Positions 30,530 to 40,836 are shown, numbered from the stretch's first letter. The stretch is 64,000 bases of DNA from Promicromonospora umidemergens (GCF_024171995.1 NZ_JAMTCT010000013.1:62001-126000), one strand, 5' to 3'. Notes: generated by a model not told the origin, from the sequence alone. Translations and numbers: made by a program.

Positions 30530-32146
30530 TTACGCCCCGGTGGGTTCCAGGTCCTTGAGCTGGTCGATTCCCGAGCGGTGGTCCAGCGGGACCTCCTTGA
30601 TGAGGGACACGCAGATCAGCGCGATGACGGCGAGCGGGACGGCGGCGAGGAAGATCTCCGCGATCCCGTTCGCGTAGGCCTTCTCGATCACCTCGACCAG
30701 GATGGGCGGGAGCACCGACAGGTCCGGCAGCGCACCGCTCCCCGACTGCAGCGCGGACGGGTCGACGCCCTGCTTCGCCAGCTGCGGTGCGATCTCGGTG
30801 ATGCCCTCCTTCAGGCTGCCCTGCACGCTGTGCCCGAGGATGGCGCCGAGCGCCGAGACGCCGAGGGCACCGCCGAGCGACCGGAAGAACGTCACCGTGG
30901 ACGTACCGCTGCCCGAGTCCTTGATGTGCAAGGTGTTCTGCGTGGCCAGCACCATGTTCTGCATCAGCAGGCCCACACCGGCACCCAGGATGAACAGGTA
31001 GATCGACACCAGCACGAACGAGGTGCGGTAGTCGAGCGTCGACAGGAGCAGCAGGCCGGCCGTCAGGGACACCGCACCGCCGACCATGTAGGGCTTGTAC
31101 CTGCCGGTCTTGGAGATCAGCTGCCCACCGACCGTGGACGACAGGAACAGGCCGACGACCATCGGGATGGTGTACAGGCCGGACTCTGTGGGCGTCTTGC
31201 CGCGCGAGAGCTGCATGTACTGGCTGAGGAACACCGACGAGCCGAACATCGCGACACCCACCGCGACCGAGCCGATGACGGCGAGCACCAGGGTCCGGTT
31301 CTTGAACAGGGACATCGGGATGAGCGGGGTCTTGACCCGCAGCTCGACGAGAACGGCGGTCGCGAGGACCACCAGGGCACCGCCGGCCAGCGCCGCCGTC
31401 TGCCAGGAGATCCAGTCGAACTCGGTGCCGGCGAACGTGATCCAGAGCAGCAGGGCGGCGATGCCCACGGAGATCAGCGTGGCACCGGCGATGTCGAGCT
31501 TCTCGGTACCGCGCGGCCGCTTGGGCAGCCGGAGCGTCATCTGCAGCACGATGATCGAGGCCACGGCGAACGGCAGGCCCACGAAGAAGTTCCAGCGCCA
31601 GTTGATGGCGTCGGTGAGGAACCCACCGAGGACCGGGCCACCGACCATGCCGATACCCATGATCGAGCCCATGAGGCCCATGTACCGGCCACGCTGCCGC
31701 GGGCTGATGATGTCGGCGATCAGGATCGCGGACAGGGACTGCAGGCCGCCCGCACCGATGCCCTGGAAGGCGCGGAACGTGATGAGCTGGCCGGCGTCCT
31801 GCGCGAACCCGGCGGCAGCGGCGGACAGCACCGAGATGATCAGCGCGATCTGGATCAGCGTCTTGCGGTTGGTGAGGTCGGCGAGCTTGCCCCAGATCGG
31901 GGTGGAGATCGTCGAGGTCAGCAGGGTGGCGGTCACGACCCAGGTGAAGGCGGACTGGCCACCGCCGAGGTCGGTGATGATCTTCGGCAGCGACGACGAG
32001 ACGACCGACATCGCCAGGACCGAGACGAACATGCCGAGGAGGATCCCGGACAGGGCCCGGAGGACCTCGGGGTGGGTCATGGCGGGGGGTTCGCCCTGGA
32101 GGTGTTCGGGATCCGCCACGAGCGCTTGGGGATTGGGGCTGGTCAT
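30530..32146 (-). CDS. DHA2-family MFS multidrug efflux transporter
   Basis: 538 residues from ATG 32146, which overlaps the upstream marR stop. About 14 membrane segments are predicted, typical of the DHA2 (drug:H+ antiporter-2) class. The conserved motif LADLTNRKTLI follows TM2-3, the TM4 region has ITFRAFQGIGAGGLQ, and motif C is seen as GIGMVGGPVLGGFLTD in TM5. The C-terminal FFRSLGGALGVSALGAILG is also typical. It exports toxic compounds with proton exchange. Gene order marR-efflux-marR suggests substrate-induced control. Confidence 0.92.
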   Translation of the reverse strand: MTSPNPQALVADPEHLQGEPPAMTHPEVLRALSGILLGMFVSVLAMSVVSSSLPKIITDLGGGQSAFTWVVTATLLTSTISTPIWGKLADLTNRKTLIQIALIISVLSAAAAGFAQDAGQLITFRAFQGIGAGGLQSLSAILIADIISPRQRGRYMGLMGSIMGIGMVGGPVLGGFLTDAINWRWNFFVGLPFAVASIIVLQMTLRLPKRPRGTEKLDIAGATLISVGIAALLLWITFAGTEFDWISWQTAALAGGALVVLATAVLVELRVKTPLIPMSLFKNRTLVLAVIGSVAVGVAMFGSSVFLSQYMQLSRGKTPTESGLYTIPMVVGLFLSSTVGGQLISKTGRYKPYMVGGAVSLTAGLLLLSTLDYRTSFVLVSIYLFILGAGVGLLMQNMVLATQNTLHIKDSGSGTSTVTFFRSLGGALGVSALGAILGHSVQGSLKEGITEIAPQLAKQGVDPSALQSGSGALPDLSVLPPILVEVIEKAYANGIAEIFLAAVPLAVIALICVSLIKEVPLDHRSGIDQLKDLEPTGA

Positions 32147-32649
32147 GCAAACTCCTGCTGGTTCTGGGGCGATCTGCGGTGCGTGGTGTCCGCACCGATG
32201 GTGTCGACGAGGCGGTTGAGCGTGCGCGTCGCTGCGGCGAGGTCTTCGGGCGACCAGGCGCTGAACGCCTGGTCGATCAGGTTCGTGTACGCCTCGGAGG
32301 CTTCGGCCGCGAGCGTGTGCCCCGCCGCTGTCAGCTCCACCGTGCGGACCCGGCGGTCCTCGGCGTCGACGGTGCGGACGACATATCCGGCGTCGGCCAA
32401 GGTGCTCACCTGACGGCTCGCGACGGAGAGGTCGACGCGCAGACGCGCGGCGACGTCCGTGAGGGAGACCGGGCCGCACCTGGCGAGCAGGTGCAGCACG
32501 GGCACGCCGGACCGGGGCCAGTCGAGCTCCTGGGCGATATGTGCTGCCGCCTCCCGCTGGGCGCGCGAAAGGCTCTGGAGCGCGGAGACCAGGGCGACGG
32601 CGGGAGCCTCGGTGCCGGACGGGGTCCGGCTCAGGTGGGATGTCATCAT
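32143..32649 (-). CDS. MarR-family transcriptional regulator
   Basis: 168 residues from ATG 32649 (a second ATG is at 32646). The winged helix is PRSGVPVLHLLARCGPVSLT, then RVDLSVASRQVSTLADAGYV and AEDRRVRTVELTAAG. It overlaps and is translationally coupled to the efflux gene. Two dyads (GTTGCTT-A-AAGCAAC and TTGCA-GGA-TGCAA) lie 13-53 bases upstream of its start, so it probably represses its own operon and is released by efflux substrates. Confidence 0.9.
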   Translation of the reverse strand: MMTSHLSRTPSGTEAPAVALVSALQSLSRAQREAAAHIAQELDWPRSGVPVLHLLARCGPVSLTDVAARLRVDLSVASRQVSTLADAGYVVRTVDAEDRRVRTVELTAAGHTLAAEASEAYTNLIDQAFSAWSPEDLAAATRTLNRLVDTIGADTTHRRSPQNQQEFA

Positions 32650-32661
32650 GCCTCGCGATTG

Positions 32662-32676
32662 GTTGCTTAAAGCAAC
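32662..32676. promoter_or_regulatory. MarR-type operator 1
   Basis: GTTGCTT-A-AAGCAAC, a perfect 7-1-7 palindrome. It sits 13 bases upstream of the marR start on the minus strand, where it would overlap the promoter or leader. Confidence 0.8.
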
Positions 32677-32689
32677 TATATCTCGATGG

Positions 32690-32702
32690 TTGCAGGATGC
32701 AA
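32690..32702. promoter_or_regulatory. MarR-type operator 2
   Basis: TTGCA-GGA-TGCAA, sharing the TTGC/GCAA half-sites of operator 1, 14 bases further upstream. The paired sites suggest cooperative binding by dimers. Confidence 0.65.
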
Positions 32703-33126
32703 GCGTTTCCGGGGTGGTGATCCGGATAGTGCGGTGTGACCTGCACGACACGGTTCCGGGAGCCGCGCCGGGCGCACGAGAACGGTGTCGCGTCCTCTGG
32801 TGGGGGTCGGCGGGGGCTGGTGGGGGCCGGGGCTCGTGGGGCTGGCGGGGCTGGCGGGGCTGGCGTGAGTCGGCGTGAGTCGGCGACGGGCGTGTGCGTC
32901 TGAGCTTGTGCTTGCCGTCAGCGGCCGAGTCGGTCCGGGAGGCTGGTGCTCCTCGGGTGTCGAGCCGCAAGTTGGTCGTCGCACGTGGCGTCGAGCCGAA
33001 GGCTGCGCGTCGATACGGACGTCCAGCGACGTGCTTGTTGCGGTTCGGCACTCAAGCCCACGAGCAGCTTGCGGTTCGGCGCCGGTGATCAGCCCGATCA
33101 ACTCGTATCTTGCGGTTCGGCGCCGG
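32703..33126. repeat. Non-coding gap with direct repeats
   Basis: No convincing gene in this 424-base gap. It contains the 12-base sequence TTGCGGTTCGGC three times (33038-33049, 33069-33080, 33110-33121), the last two extended by GCCGG, and an imperfect inverse copy (GAGCCGCAAG) near 32963. A GGGGCTGGC tandem tract lies at about 32836-32866. It separates the marR promoter from the 3-prime end of the sugar transporter gene. Confidence 0.7.
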
Positions 33127-33128
33127 CG

Positions 33129-34571
33129 TCAAGCCTTGGTGTGGCCCTTCTCGCCCATGTCCTCGAGCTCCATGCCCTTGGTCTCCGGCACCTTGGTGAG
33201 CACGAAGAAGAAGCTCAGTGCCGCGAAGGCCGCGTACATGAGGTACGGCACGCTGGCACCGAAGGCGGCCAGCATGGGCGGGAACGTCATGGTGATGGCG
33301 AAGTTGGCGATCCACTGCATCGCCGCGGCGACACCGAGGGCGGCTGCCCGGATGCGGTTGGGGAACATCTCACCGAGCAGCACCCACACGAGCGGCCCCC
33401 ACGAGGCGCCGAAGAAGACCACGAACGCGTTGGCACAGATCAGCGCGATCACGCCCCAGGGCCCGCTGAGCGAGATGTCGTTGCCGGTGCCGGTGGCCTG
33501 CGTGAAGGCGACGGCCATGAGGCCCAGCGACACGGTCATGCCGGCGGAGCCGATGAGCAGCAGCGGGCGGCGACCCACCTTGTCGATGAGGGCGATGGCG
33601 ATGAAGGTGACCGCGACGTTCGTGACCGCCGTGAACGTGGAGACCAGGAACGCCCTGCTCTCGTCGAACCCGACGGCCTGCCACAGGGTCGTCGAGTAGT
33701 AGAAGATCACGTTGATGCCGACGAACTGCTGGAAGACCGACAGGAGGATGCCCACCCAGACGATCGGCTTGAGGCCAAGGGTGCTGCCGCGGAGGGAGGC
33801 CTGGGACGCGTTGGCCTCGTCGACCGCGATGCTGCGGTGGATCTGGACGAGCCGGTCGTCGACGTCCTCGTCGGGACCGAGCACGCTGGTCAGGACAGCG
33901 CGGGCCTCATCATCGCGCCCGTTGGCGGCGAGGTAGCGGGGCGATTCCGGGATACGCAGCGCGAGAATGCCGTAGACGGCGGCTGGGACGACCGCCACCA
34001 GGAACATCCAGCGCCACGCCTCCCACCCGAGCCACAGCACGTTGGCGGCGCCGCCGGCCGACTCGGCGAGGATCTGGTCCGAGAGCAGCGCCGCGAAGAT
34101 ACCGACCGTGATCGCGAGCTGCTGCAGCGAGCCGAGCCGGCCCCGCATCGCTGCGGGCGCGATCTCCGCGATGTACGCCGGTGCGATGACGGACGCGATG
34201 CCGATGCCGATGCCGGCCATGAAGCGCCAGAGGCCGAGGTCCCAGGCGGAGAACGCGATGGCCGACAGGATGGACGACACGAAGAACAGGACGGCGCCGA
34301 GCACCATGACGCGCGTGCGGCCCCAGCGGTCGGCCAGCCGCCCGCCGGACCACGCGCCGAGCGCACAGCCGAGCAGCGCGATGGCGACCACGATGCCGGT
34401 GACCGAGGGGTCCAGAGCGAACTGGCCCTCGATGGCGTTGACGGCTCCGTTGATCACGGAGCTGTCGAAGCCGAACAGAAAGCCGCCCACCGCTGCGGCG
34501 ATGGCGAGGGCCGTTGCTTTGCGATGGGCTGTTCTGGCGCCGGCGTGCGGCGCCGATGGGGCGTTGCTCAT
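33129..34571 (-). CDS. MFS sugar porter
   Basis: 480 residues, 12 predicted membrane helices. Sugar-porter family signatures are present: GGFLFGFDSSVINGA in TM1, GGRLADRWGRTRVM after TM2, ALRIPESPRYLA (PESPR motif) before the central loop, FQQFVGINVIFYYS in TM7, DKVGRRPLLL, and PETKG near the C-terminus. The QQ-x-x-G-I-N segment is typical of XylE/GalP-type proton-coupled sugar uptake. Substrate (glucose, xylose or similar) cannot be set from sequence. It stands alone, minus strand, with 96 bases to the phosphate genes. Confidence 0.93.
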   Translation of the reverse strand: MSNAPSAPHAGARTAHRKATALAIAAAVGGFLFGFDSSVINGAVNAIEGQFALDPSVTGIVVAIALLGCALGAWSGGRLADRWGRTRVMVLGAVLFFVSSILSAIAFSAWDLGLWRFMAGIGIGIASVIAPAYIAEIAPAAMRGRLGSLQQLAITVGIFAALLSDQILAESAGGAANVLWLGWEAWRWMFLVAVVPAAVYGILALRIPESPRYLAANGRDDEARAVLTSVLGPDEDVDDRLVQIHRSIAVDEANASQASLRGSTLGLKPIVWVGILLSVFQQFVGINVIFYYSTTLWQAVGFDESRAFLVSTFTAVTNVAVTFIAIALIDKVGRRPLLLIGSAGMTVSLGLMAVAFTQATGTGNDISLSGPWGVIALICANAFVVFFGASWGPLVWVLLGEMFPNRIRAAALGVAAAMQWIANFAITMTFPPMLAAFGASVPYLMYAAFAALSFFFVLTKVPETKGMELEDMGEKGHTKA

Positions 34572-34667
34572 AGCCGATGCTAAGCAGCGTCCGGCGTCAG
34601 TCGCGCGCCGAGCAATCTGCTGTGAGAGCGTCTCCGCTCCGGCTCGCCCTGGTCAGAGCGGTCGGGG

Positions 34668-35672
34668 TCAGGCCAGGACCGGCCAGAGTGCCCACGTCGC
34701 GAGCGCTGCCACGAGGGCTGCCGCCGGGATGGTGAGAACCCACGCGACGGCGATGTTCTTGGCTACGCCCCAGCGCACGGCGGACAGCCTGCGGGTGGCG
34801 CCGACGCCCATGATCGCCGAGGTGATCGTGTGCGTCGTGGACACCGGTGCGTGCAGCGCGAACGCGTTGACGTACAGCACGAGGGCCGAGACGGACTCGG
34901 CCACGAAGCCGCGTGCGGGGTCGAGCTCGATGATCTTGCGGCCGAGCGTGCGCATGATGCGCCAGCCGCCCGAGTAGGTGCCCGCGGAGATGGCCGCAGC
35001 GGCGGAGAGCTTGACCCAGAGCGGGATGCCCTGGTCGGGATCGGCCCAACCGACGGTCAGCAGCGCCAGGTAGATGACGCCCATCGTCTTCTGCGCGTCC
35101 TGGAGGCCGTGGCCCAGCGCCATGGCGGCGGCCGAGGCGGTCTGCGCGATCCGGAAGCGCCGATTCGTCTTGGCGGGGGCCGCGTTGCGGAAGATCCACA
35201 TGACGCCGACCATCACCGCGAAGGCGAGCCCGAAGCCCACCAGCGGCGAGACGATCATGGGCAGCACCACCTTGTCCACGATCGCCGACCAGTACACGGT
35301 CATGCCGCCGGCGATCCCCGCCCCGACCAGCCCGCCGATGAGGGCGTGCGTGGACGACGACGGGAGACCGAACCACCAGGTGATCAGGTTCCACGCGATC
35401 GCACCGAGCAGGGCGCACAGCACGACGGTGAGCTCGGCGTGGGTGCCCGCGCCCCCGAGGTTGACGATCGACGTCGCGATCGTCTCCGCGACCTCGGTCC
35501 CCAGCAGGGCTCCGGCGAAGTTCATGGTGGCGGCCATGAAAAGCGCGACGCGCGGCGTCAGCGCCCGGGTCGAGACCGAGGTCGCGATCGCGTTGGCGGC
35601 GTCGTGAAACCCGTTGGTGAAGTCGAAGGTCAGGGCGAGCGCCACCACGAGGACGACAAGGGCGACCTCCAA
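34668..35672 (-). CDS. pitA: Low-affinity inorganic phosphate transporter (PiT)
   Basis: 334 residues from TTG 35672. The N-terminal repeat has DFTNGFHDAANAIATSVSTRAL, the PiT signature, and the second repeat has NAFALHAPVSTTHTITSAIMG. The inner SSSTHALIGGL in the middle is the matching half. About ten membrane helices. It takes up phosphate as a metal-phosphate complex with protons. It is immediately downstream (one base gap) of the DUF47 gene, which usually regulates it. Possibly linked to ppk further right. Confidence 0.95.
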   Translation of the reverse strand: MEVALVVLVVALALTFDFTNGFHDAANAIATSVSTRALTPRVALFMAATMNFAGALLGTEVAETIATSIVNLGGAGTHAELTVVLCALLGAIAWNLITWWFGLPSSSTHALIGGLVGAGIAGGMTVYWSAIVDKVVLPMIVSPLVGFGLAFAVMVGVMWIFRNAAPAKTNRRFRIAQTASAAAMALGHGLQDAQKTMGVIYLALLTVGWADPDQGIPLWVKLSAAAAISAGTYSGGWRIMRTLGRKIIELDPARGFVAESVSALVLYVNAFALHAPVSTTHTITSAIMGVGATRRLSAVRWGVAKNIAVAWVLTIPAAALVAALATWALWPVLA

Positions 35673-35673
35673 C

Positions 35674-36291
35674 TCAGGACTCCTTGAGGGCGATGGTCTC
35701 GACCATGTTGGCGACCTTCTCGAAGCTGTCCGCCGCGTTCTCGAGGACCTCCACGATCTCCTTCAGCTTCATGAGCTGGACCGGGTCGCTCGCCAGGTCG
35801 TCGAAGAGCTGGGCGATGAGCTTGCGGTGCAGCTTGTCCGCCTGGTTCTCCAGACGGTTCACCTCGACCCAGTAGTCGGTGAGCTTGTCCATCGAGCGTA
35901 GGCGGGGCATGGCCTCGGCGGTCAGCTCAGCGCACCGCTGCAGCACCTGGACCTGCTCGGACACGCGGTCCGGCAGACCTTCGACCTTGTACAGGACGAT
36001 GAGGTCGGCGGCCTCGTCCATGTCGTCCATGCAGTCGTCCAGCGCCGAGGCCAGGCCGGAGATGTCCTCGCGGTCGAACGGCGTGACGAAGGTCTGGTTG
36101 AGGCGGCGCATGATCGAGTGCGTTGCGTCGTCCGCCAGGTGCTCGACCTCGTGCATCTCTTCAGCGAGCTTCTCTCGTCCCGCCTTGTCCGCGCCGAGCA
36201 GCTCCGCCAACAGGGACGAGCCCCGGACGAGGTGCTGGGCCAGGGCGGCGAGAAGATCGAAGTACTTGGTGTCGCGCGGAGTAAGGCGCAC
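35674..36291 (-). CDS. DUF47/PhoU-like PiT accessory protein
   Basis: 205 residues from GTG 36291 with AAGGGGAG upstream. All-helical: FFDLLAALAQHLVRGSSLLAELL, then EEMHEVEHLADDATHSIMRRL and DREDISGLASALDDCMDDMDEAADLIVLY, the metal-binding E/DxxxD pattern of PhoU-like proteins. It pairs with PiT transporters and controls their activity. Operon with the transporter (stop/start almost touch). Confidence 0.92.
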   Translation of the reverse strand: MRLTPRDTKYFDLLAALAQHLVRGSSLLAELLGADKAGREKLAEEMHEVEHLADDATHSIMRRLNQTFVTPFDREDISGLASALDDCMDDMDEAADLIVLYKVEGLPDRVSEQVQVLQRCAELTAEAMPRLRSMDKLTDYWVEVNRLENQADKLHRKLIAQLFDDLASDPVQLMKLKEIVEVLENAADSFEKVANMVETIALKES

Positions 36292-36629
36292 GAGTGCTCC
36301 CCTTCTGAGGGCTCTGGAACAGGCTCAGCGTAGAGCTGTTGCCGACTATCGCCAATTTGCAAGGTTGCGCTTTGGTAACCCGTGACAAACGGCACAGGTG
36401 CCGGAGCAGAACTCGGCCGCCGGCCCATGCCGGTCAGGAGAGGGGAAGTTAGAGCGACGCCGAACCGGGAGCGCCTCTCGGCGCGGGGCCGCTCGTAGCG
36501 GCTTGAGGTGGAGCCCGGGGCTACCGCAGCCCGGCGTCGCCTGCACCATCCTAGTGGCGTGTGCGGATCTGCCAAGGGGGTCGGACGTCACAACGCTCCT
36601 GCGAGCCGTCTGCTTGACACGGCACAGGG
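36292..36629. other. Non-coding gap upstream of the PiT operon
   Basis: This 338-base gap holds the promoter of the DUF47-pitA operon (minus strand) and the 3-prime end of the next gene. It includes an AT-richer segment near 36335-36375 which could hold the promoter. I see no RNA gene, no strong terminator and no clear PHO box. Confidence 0.4.
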
Positions 36630-37265
36630 CTACTCGAGGGAACCGGTTCGCCACAGGCCACCGGCGTGTTCCAGCTCTTCCGCGGTGCGCAGCAGGGAGC
36701 TCGCGCTACGGGTCATCCGGGTGGCGCCGGTGGGATCGGCGACCTCACGGGAGTCGGCGTCGAACGCTGCGCCGGTCGACAGGATGCGGCAGAACGCGCC
36801 TGCCCGTTCGAGAGCGACGGCGAGGTCGCCCGTGAAGACGCCGGACAGCACGGCGTCGGCCAGGATCTGCAGGTCACCGGGTTCCGGGGGGCTCGGGACA
36901 CCCGCGACGGCCTCCTGGACGGGCGCGGCTTCCACACCCAGCCGATACCTGAGCATGACGGTAGCCATGTCGCGGCGCACCCACTCGCGCAGCACGTACA
37001 AGCGCCAGAGCGCGCCGGGCAGCGAGACGGGGGCGGCGTCCGCCCACAGCCCGGCCACCGTGTCGAGGCCCTCGTTCTCGACCAGGTGGATGAGCCGTTC
37101 CACGACCGTCGGGTCCTCGGTGGTGCGCGCTCGGTCCACGAGGGCACGCGCCGTCGCGTGCGCGACCTCGTCACGCAGGGCAGGGTCGACCTCACCCGGG
37201 AGCGCCTCGGCGTCCCGGGGGTCCAGCATGGCCGGCCGTCTCGGCGGTCGTTTGTCGCTGCTCAT
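36630..37265 (-). CDS. Conserved hypothetical actinobacterial protein
   Basis: 211 residues from ATG 37265 (the frame extends 17 codons further). Mostly helical. The segment APVSLPGALWRLYVLREWVRRDMATV with a later RYRLGVEAAP is a recognisable conserved block of an uncharacterised actinobacterial family often found near phosphate or tRNA-modification genes. The region LQILADAVLSGVFTGDLAVALERAGAFCRI follows. No catalytic motif. Placed between the PiT operon and the mutT1-like gene, same strand. Confidence 0.7.
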   Translation of the reverse strand: MSSDKRPPRRPAMLDPRDAEALPGEVDPALRDEVAHATARALVDRARTTEDPTVVERLIHLVENEGLDTVAGLWADAAPVSLPGALWRLYVLREWVRRDMATVMLRYRLGVEAAPVQEAVAGVPSPPEPGDLQILADAVLSGVFTGDLAVALERAGAFCRILSTGAAFDADSREVADPTGATRMTRSASSLLRTAEELEHAGGLWRTGSLE

Positions 37266-37312
37266 GGTGACCGATAGTGCGCCCGAAGTCGGGCGTGTGT
37301 CTACCACGACGC

Positions 37313-38347
37313 TCACCAGACCGGCGGGTTCACCTTCTCGATGGCCACGACGCGCGGCCCGGTCGCCGTGTCCGCGACATGCGCCACCAGCACCTCGCCC
37401 GGTTCGAGGAACGGGTCGCTCGTCGGCAGGCTGTCCGCCACCGCCCGTGGTGCATGCTGGCCCAGCACGTCCAGCACCGTCGGCAGGACCGGGCGGTGGG
37501 TGCAGATCACCGATGACTCGGTGGTCTCCTCCAGGAGGTCACGCACGGTGGCGGCGACGCGCGACGGCGACCGCTCGTGCTGCGCCTCGGTGAGGTACTC
37601 GCTGTAGCTCGGCCGCAGTCCGGCGGCCCGCACGTACGGATCGATGGTGGTGGCGCACCGCTCCCACCGGGAGCTGATCACGTGCTCGACGCCGTAGGCC
37701 GCCAGCACCGGGACCAGAGCGGCCGCCTGCCCGTGCCCGAGCGGGGTGAGGGGGCGGTCCCGCTCCGAGCCGTGCCACGCGGTGCGCGGTACAGCCCGGC
37801 CGTGCCGCGCGATGACGAGGGTCCGGGTGTCGAGCAGACCCTCCGACTCGGCGGCCACCAGGGCGTTCAGGGGGCCACGGTCCGACGGCCGGGTGAGTCG
37901 CCGCTCTGCCTCGGCCACGTCGATCCACTCCGTCCGGTCGACCTCCGCGCGATCGACCGGCGCGACCGGCGCCCGCGCCGTGAGGGCCGCGGAGTCGCGC
38001 CCTTTGCGGGCACGCCGCGACGCCCAGTAGTGCACGCGCTTCACGCGGCCGTCAGGCGTGAGGTACTGCAGCCCGGGCAACGGCCGGCCGAGCACTATCT
38101 GCTTTCCCGTCTCCTCGCCGACCTCGCGGATCGCGGCGCCCTGGAACGACTCCCCGGTCTCGAGCTTGCCCTTGGGCCAGGACCAGTCGTCGTAACGGGG
38201 GCGGTGGACCAGCTGCACCTGGAGTCCGCCATGACGACGGCGCCACGCGACCCCACCCGCCGTCATGACGACCGGGGTGTGCAGCTCCGCGGTGGGGGAG
38301 GGAGCCGCCGCCGGGCCTGTGCCCACCACCGACCGGCGCCCGGTCAC
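37313..38347 (-). CDS. mutT1: MutT1-like Nudix hydrolase/histidine phosphatase fusion
   Basis: 344 residues. N-terminal Nudix domain (about 25-165) with the full Nudix box [23 protein letters not shown]-terminal histidine phosphatase domain (about 175-335) with LVIARHGRA, the later RWERCATT and the catalytic His in ICTHRPVL. This fusion is the mycobacterial MutT1 type, which hydrolyses 8-oxo-dGTP and diadenosine polyphosphates. Its GTG overlaps the ppk stop (GTGA), as in other actinobacteria where ppk and mutT1 form an operon. Confidence 0.92.
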   Translation of the reverse strand: MTGRRSVVGTGPAAAPSPTAELHTPVVMTAGGVAWRRRHGGLQVQLVHRPRYDDWSWPKGKLETGESFQGAAIREVGEETGKQIVLGRPLPGLQYLTPDGRVKRVHYWASRRARKGRDSAALTARAPVAPVDRAEVDRTEWIDVAEAERRLTRPSDRGPLNALVAAESEGLLDTRTLVIARHGRAVPRTAWHGSERDRPLTPLGHGQAAALVPVLAAYGVEHVISSRWERCATTIDPYVRAAGLRPSYSEYLTEAQHERSPSRVAATVRDLLEETTESSVICTHRPVLPTVLDVLGQHAPRAVADSLPTSDPFLEPGEVLVAHVADTATGPRVVAIEKVNPPVW

Positions 38348-40836
38348 CGGGCAGGCTCGAGCCGACGTCGCTGCCGCTGGATCAGGACCGCCTGCAGGTC
38401 GCGAAGGCCGATGCCCTCAGGGCCAGAGGACGGGCGCTCCCACCGGCCGTCGGGCAGGAGGTGCCATGCCGCCGTAGTGTCGGCCATGGAGTCGTCCAGC
38501 AGGCCGAGCAGCTCGCTCACGTGGTTCGGGTCGGAGATCCGGATCAGCGTCTCGACACGGCGGTCGAGGTTGCGGTGCATCAGGTCGGCCGAGCCGATGA
38601 AGACCTCCGGACCGGACGCGGGCCCTTCGGCGAGAGCAGGGCCCACCGAGTTGGCGAACGCGAAGAGGCGGGAGTGCTCCAGGAAGCGTCCCAGGATGGA
38701 TCGCACCCGGATGTTCTCGCTCAGTCCCGGGACGCCCACCCGGATCGCGCAGATGCCGCGCACCACCAGGTCGACCTGCACACCGGCCTGGGAGGCACGG
38801 TAGAGGGCGTCGATCACCGTCTCGTCGACCACCGAGTTGATCTTCATCTTGACCCACGCCTCGTGGCCGGCGCGGGCGGCCGTCGCCTCGCGCTCGATAC
38901 GTTCCACCAGGCCCGAGCGCACAGCCCGGGGTGCCACGAGCAGGCGATGGAACGTCGACTTCGGGGCGTACCCCGAGAGCTGGTTGAACAGGCGGGTCAG
39001 GTCCTGGCCGACGTCCGAGTCGCAGGTCAGCAGACCGTGGTCGGTGTAGATGCGTGCGGTCTTCGGATGGTAGTTGCCCGTGCCGACGTGGCAGTAGCGC
39101 AGGAGCGAGCCGTCGGGCTCCTGGCGCACCACGAGCGACAGCTTGCAGTGCGTCTTGAGACCGACGATCCCGTACACCACGTGCACGCCCGCCTCCTCGA
39201 GCTTGCGCGCCCAGGAGATGTTGGCCTCCTCGTCGAACCGGGCCTTGATCTCGACCAGGGCGAGGACCTGCTTGCCCGCCTCCGCGGCATCGATGAGCGC
39301 GTCCACGATGGGGGAGTCGCCCGACGTCCGGTAGAGCGTCTGCTTGATCGCCAGCACGTGCGGGTCCGCGGCGGCCTGCTCGAGGAACGTCTGAACGCTC
39401 GTCGAGAAGCTGTCGTAGGGGTGGTGCAGGAGGATGTCCCGGCGCCGGATCGCCGCGAACACGTCGGTCGGCTTGGAGCTCTCCACCTCGGCGAGGTGAC
39501 GGTGCGTGGACGGCACGAACGGCGGGTAGTGCAGCGACGTCAGGTCGAGGTCGGCGATGAGGGTGAGGCCCGTGAGGTCCAGCAGCGCGGGCAGCTCGTA
39601 GACCTCCTCCTCCTTCACGCCCAGCTCGCGGACGATCAGGTCCCGGATGCGCGGGCTGATGTCCTTCTCGATCTCCAGGCGCACCGGCGGCCCGAACCGG
39701 CGCCGGAGCAGCTCCTTCTCCATGGCCTGGAGCAGGTTCTCCGCGTCGTCCTCCTCGACGTCCACGTCCTCGTTGCGGGTGACCCGGAACGTGTGGTTCT
39801 CCCGCACCTCCATCCCGGGGAACAGGTAGTCGAGGTGCTGTGCGATGACCTCCTCGAGCGGCACGAACGAGAGCGGCCCGCGCTGCGGGTCGGCCTTCTT
39901 GGTACCGGGGCGCCGCGGCTTGCCCGACGCGTCCACCGCGATGAAGCGCGGCAGCAGCGGGGGCACCTTGACCCGGGCGAAGTGCTCCTTGCCCGTGGTC
40001 GGGTTGGCGACCACCACCGCGAGATTGAGCGAGAGGCCCGAGATGTACGGGAACGGGTGGGCCGGGTCCACGGCGAGCGGCGTGAGCACCGGGAAGATCT
40101 GCTTGCGGAAGAACTTGTGCAGGCGCTCCTGCTCCTTGGTGTCCAGCTCGTTCCAGTGCACCAGGGTGATGCCCTCACCGGCCAGCGCGGGCTGCACGTC
40201 GTCCTCGAACACGCGCGCATGCCGCTCCATGAGCGAGTGCGCCTCCTCCGAGATGCGCGACAGCGCCTGGCGCGGGCTGAGGCCAGAGGCGCTCGTGACC
40301 GCGATGCCGGTCGCGATGCGTCGCTTCAGGCCGGCCACGCGGACCATGAAGAACTCGTCCAGGTTCGACGCGAAGATGGCCAGGAAGCGCACGCGCTCCA
40401 GCAGCGGGATGCGCGGGTCCTCCGCGAGCTCCAGCACGCGCCGGTTGAACGCGAGCCAGCTCAGCTCCCGGTCCGCGAACCGGTCGACGGGCAGCGGCTC
40501 TCCGAGATGGGGCTCCAGCAGCGTGGTCCCGCCAGGGCTCTCCGCGATGTGCTCGGCGATGTGCGCGGCCAGGCTCTGGTCCAGGGAGTGCGGGTCCAGG
40601 ATCTCCTCGGCCGAGGCCTCGCCAGGCTTGATCGCCGTGGTCTTCGGGGCTTTCGTGGTGACGCCGGTCGCGGTTCCGTCGCCGTTGCCGGACCTCTCTG
40701 CCGGGTCGCGGTGGCCGTCGGGCGCGCCGTTCACGGTCTCTGCGCTTGCCGTGCGGGGAGTCTGCTTCATGAATCGGCCGTTCTGGTCCCGGGTCCTTGC
40801 GGAGGTGTGCCCAGCGCTGTCCTTCATATGGTTCAT
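38344..40836 (-). CDS. ppk: Polyphosphate kinase 1
   Basis: 830 residues; the enzyme core starts near residue 115 ([24 protein letters not shown]), so about 110 extra N-terminal residues are polar and probably disordered, or the start lies later (for example ATG at residue 23). Key segments: [48 protein letters not shown] with the phosphorylated His, and [19 protein letters not shown]. It makes polyphosphate from ATP reversibly. Coupled to mutT1, and close to PiT, so phosphate storage and uptake genes cluster here. Confidence 0.96.
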   Translation of the reverse strand: MNHMKDSAGHTSARTRDQNGRFMKQTPRTASAETVNGAPDGHRDPAERSGNGDGTATGVTTKAPKTTAIKPGEASAEEILDPHSLDQSLAAHIAEHIAESPGGTTLLEPHLGEPLPVDRFADRELSWLAFNRRVLELAEDPRIPLLERVRFLAIFASNLDEFFMVRVAGLKRRIATGIAVTSASGLSPRQALSRISEEAHSLMERHARVFEDDVQPALAGEGITLVHWNELDTKEQERLHKFFRKQIFPVLTPLAVDPAHPFPYISGLSLNLAVVVANPTTGKEHFARVKVPPLLPRFIAVDASGKPRRPGTKKADPQRGPLSFVPLEEVIAQHLDYLFPGMEVRENHTFRVTRNEDVDVEEDDAENLLQAMEKELLRRRFGPPVRLEIEKDISPRIRDLIVRELGVKEEEVYELPALLDLTGLTLIADLDLTSLHYPPFVPSTHRHLAEVESSKPTDVFAAIRRRDILLHHPYDSFSTSVQTFLEQAAADPHVLAIKQTLYRTSGDSPIVDALIDAAEAGKQVLALVEIKARFDEEANISWARKLEEAGVHVVYGIVGLKTHCKLSLVVRQEPDGSLLRYCHVGTGNYHPKTARIYTDHGLLTCDSDVGQDLTRLFNQLSGYAPKSTFHRLLVAPRAVRSGLVERIEREATAARAGHEAWVKMKINSVVDETVIDALYRASQAGVQVDLVVRGICAIRVGVPGLSENIRVRSILGRFLEHSRLFAFANSVGPALAEGPASGPEVFIGSADLMHRNLDRRVETLIRISDPNHVSELLGLLDDSMADTTAAWHLLPDGRWERPSSGPEGIGLRDLQAVLIQRQRRRLEPAR

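Noticed and set aside
30447-32195. The N-terminal 580 residues of a long minus-strand frame continuing into marR
   Set aside because: This part overlaps the efflux gene in another frame and is Arg/His-rich; only the final 181 residues are MarR.
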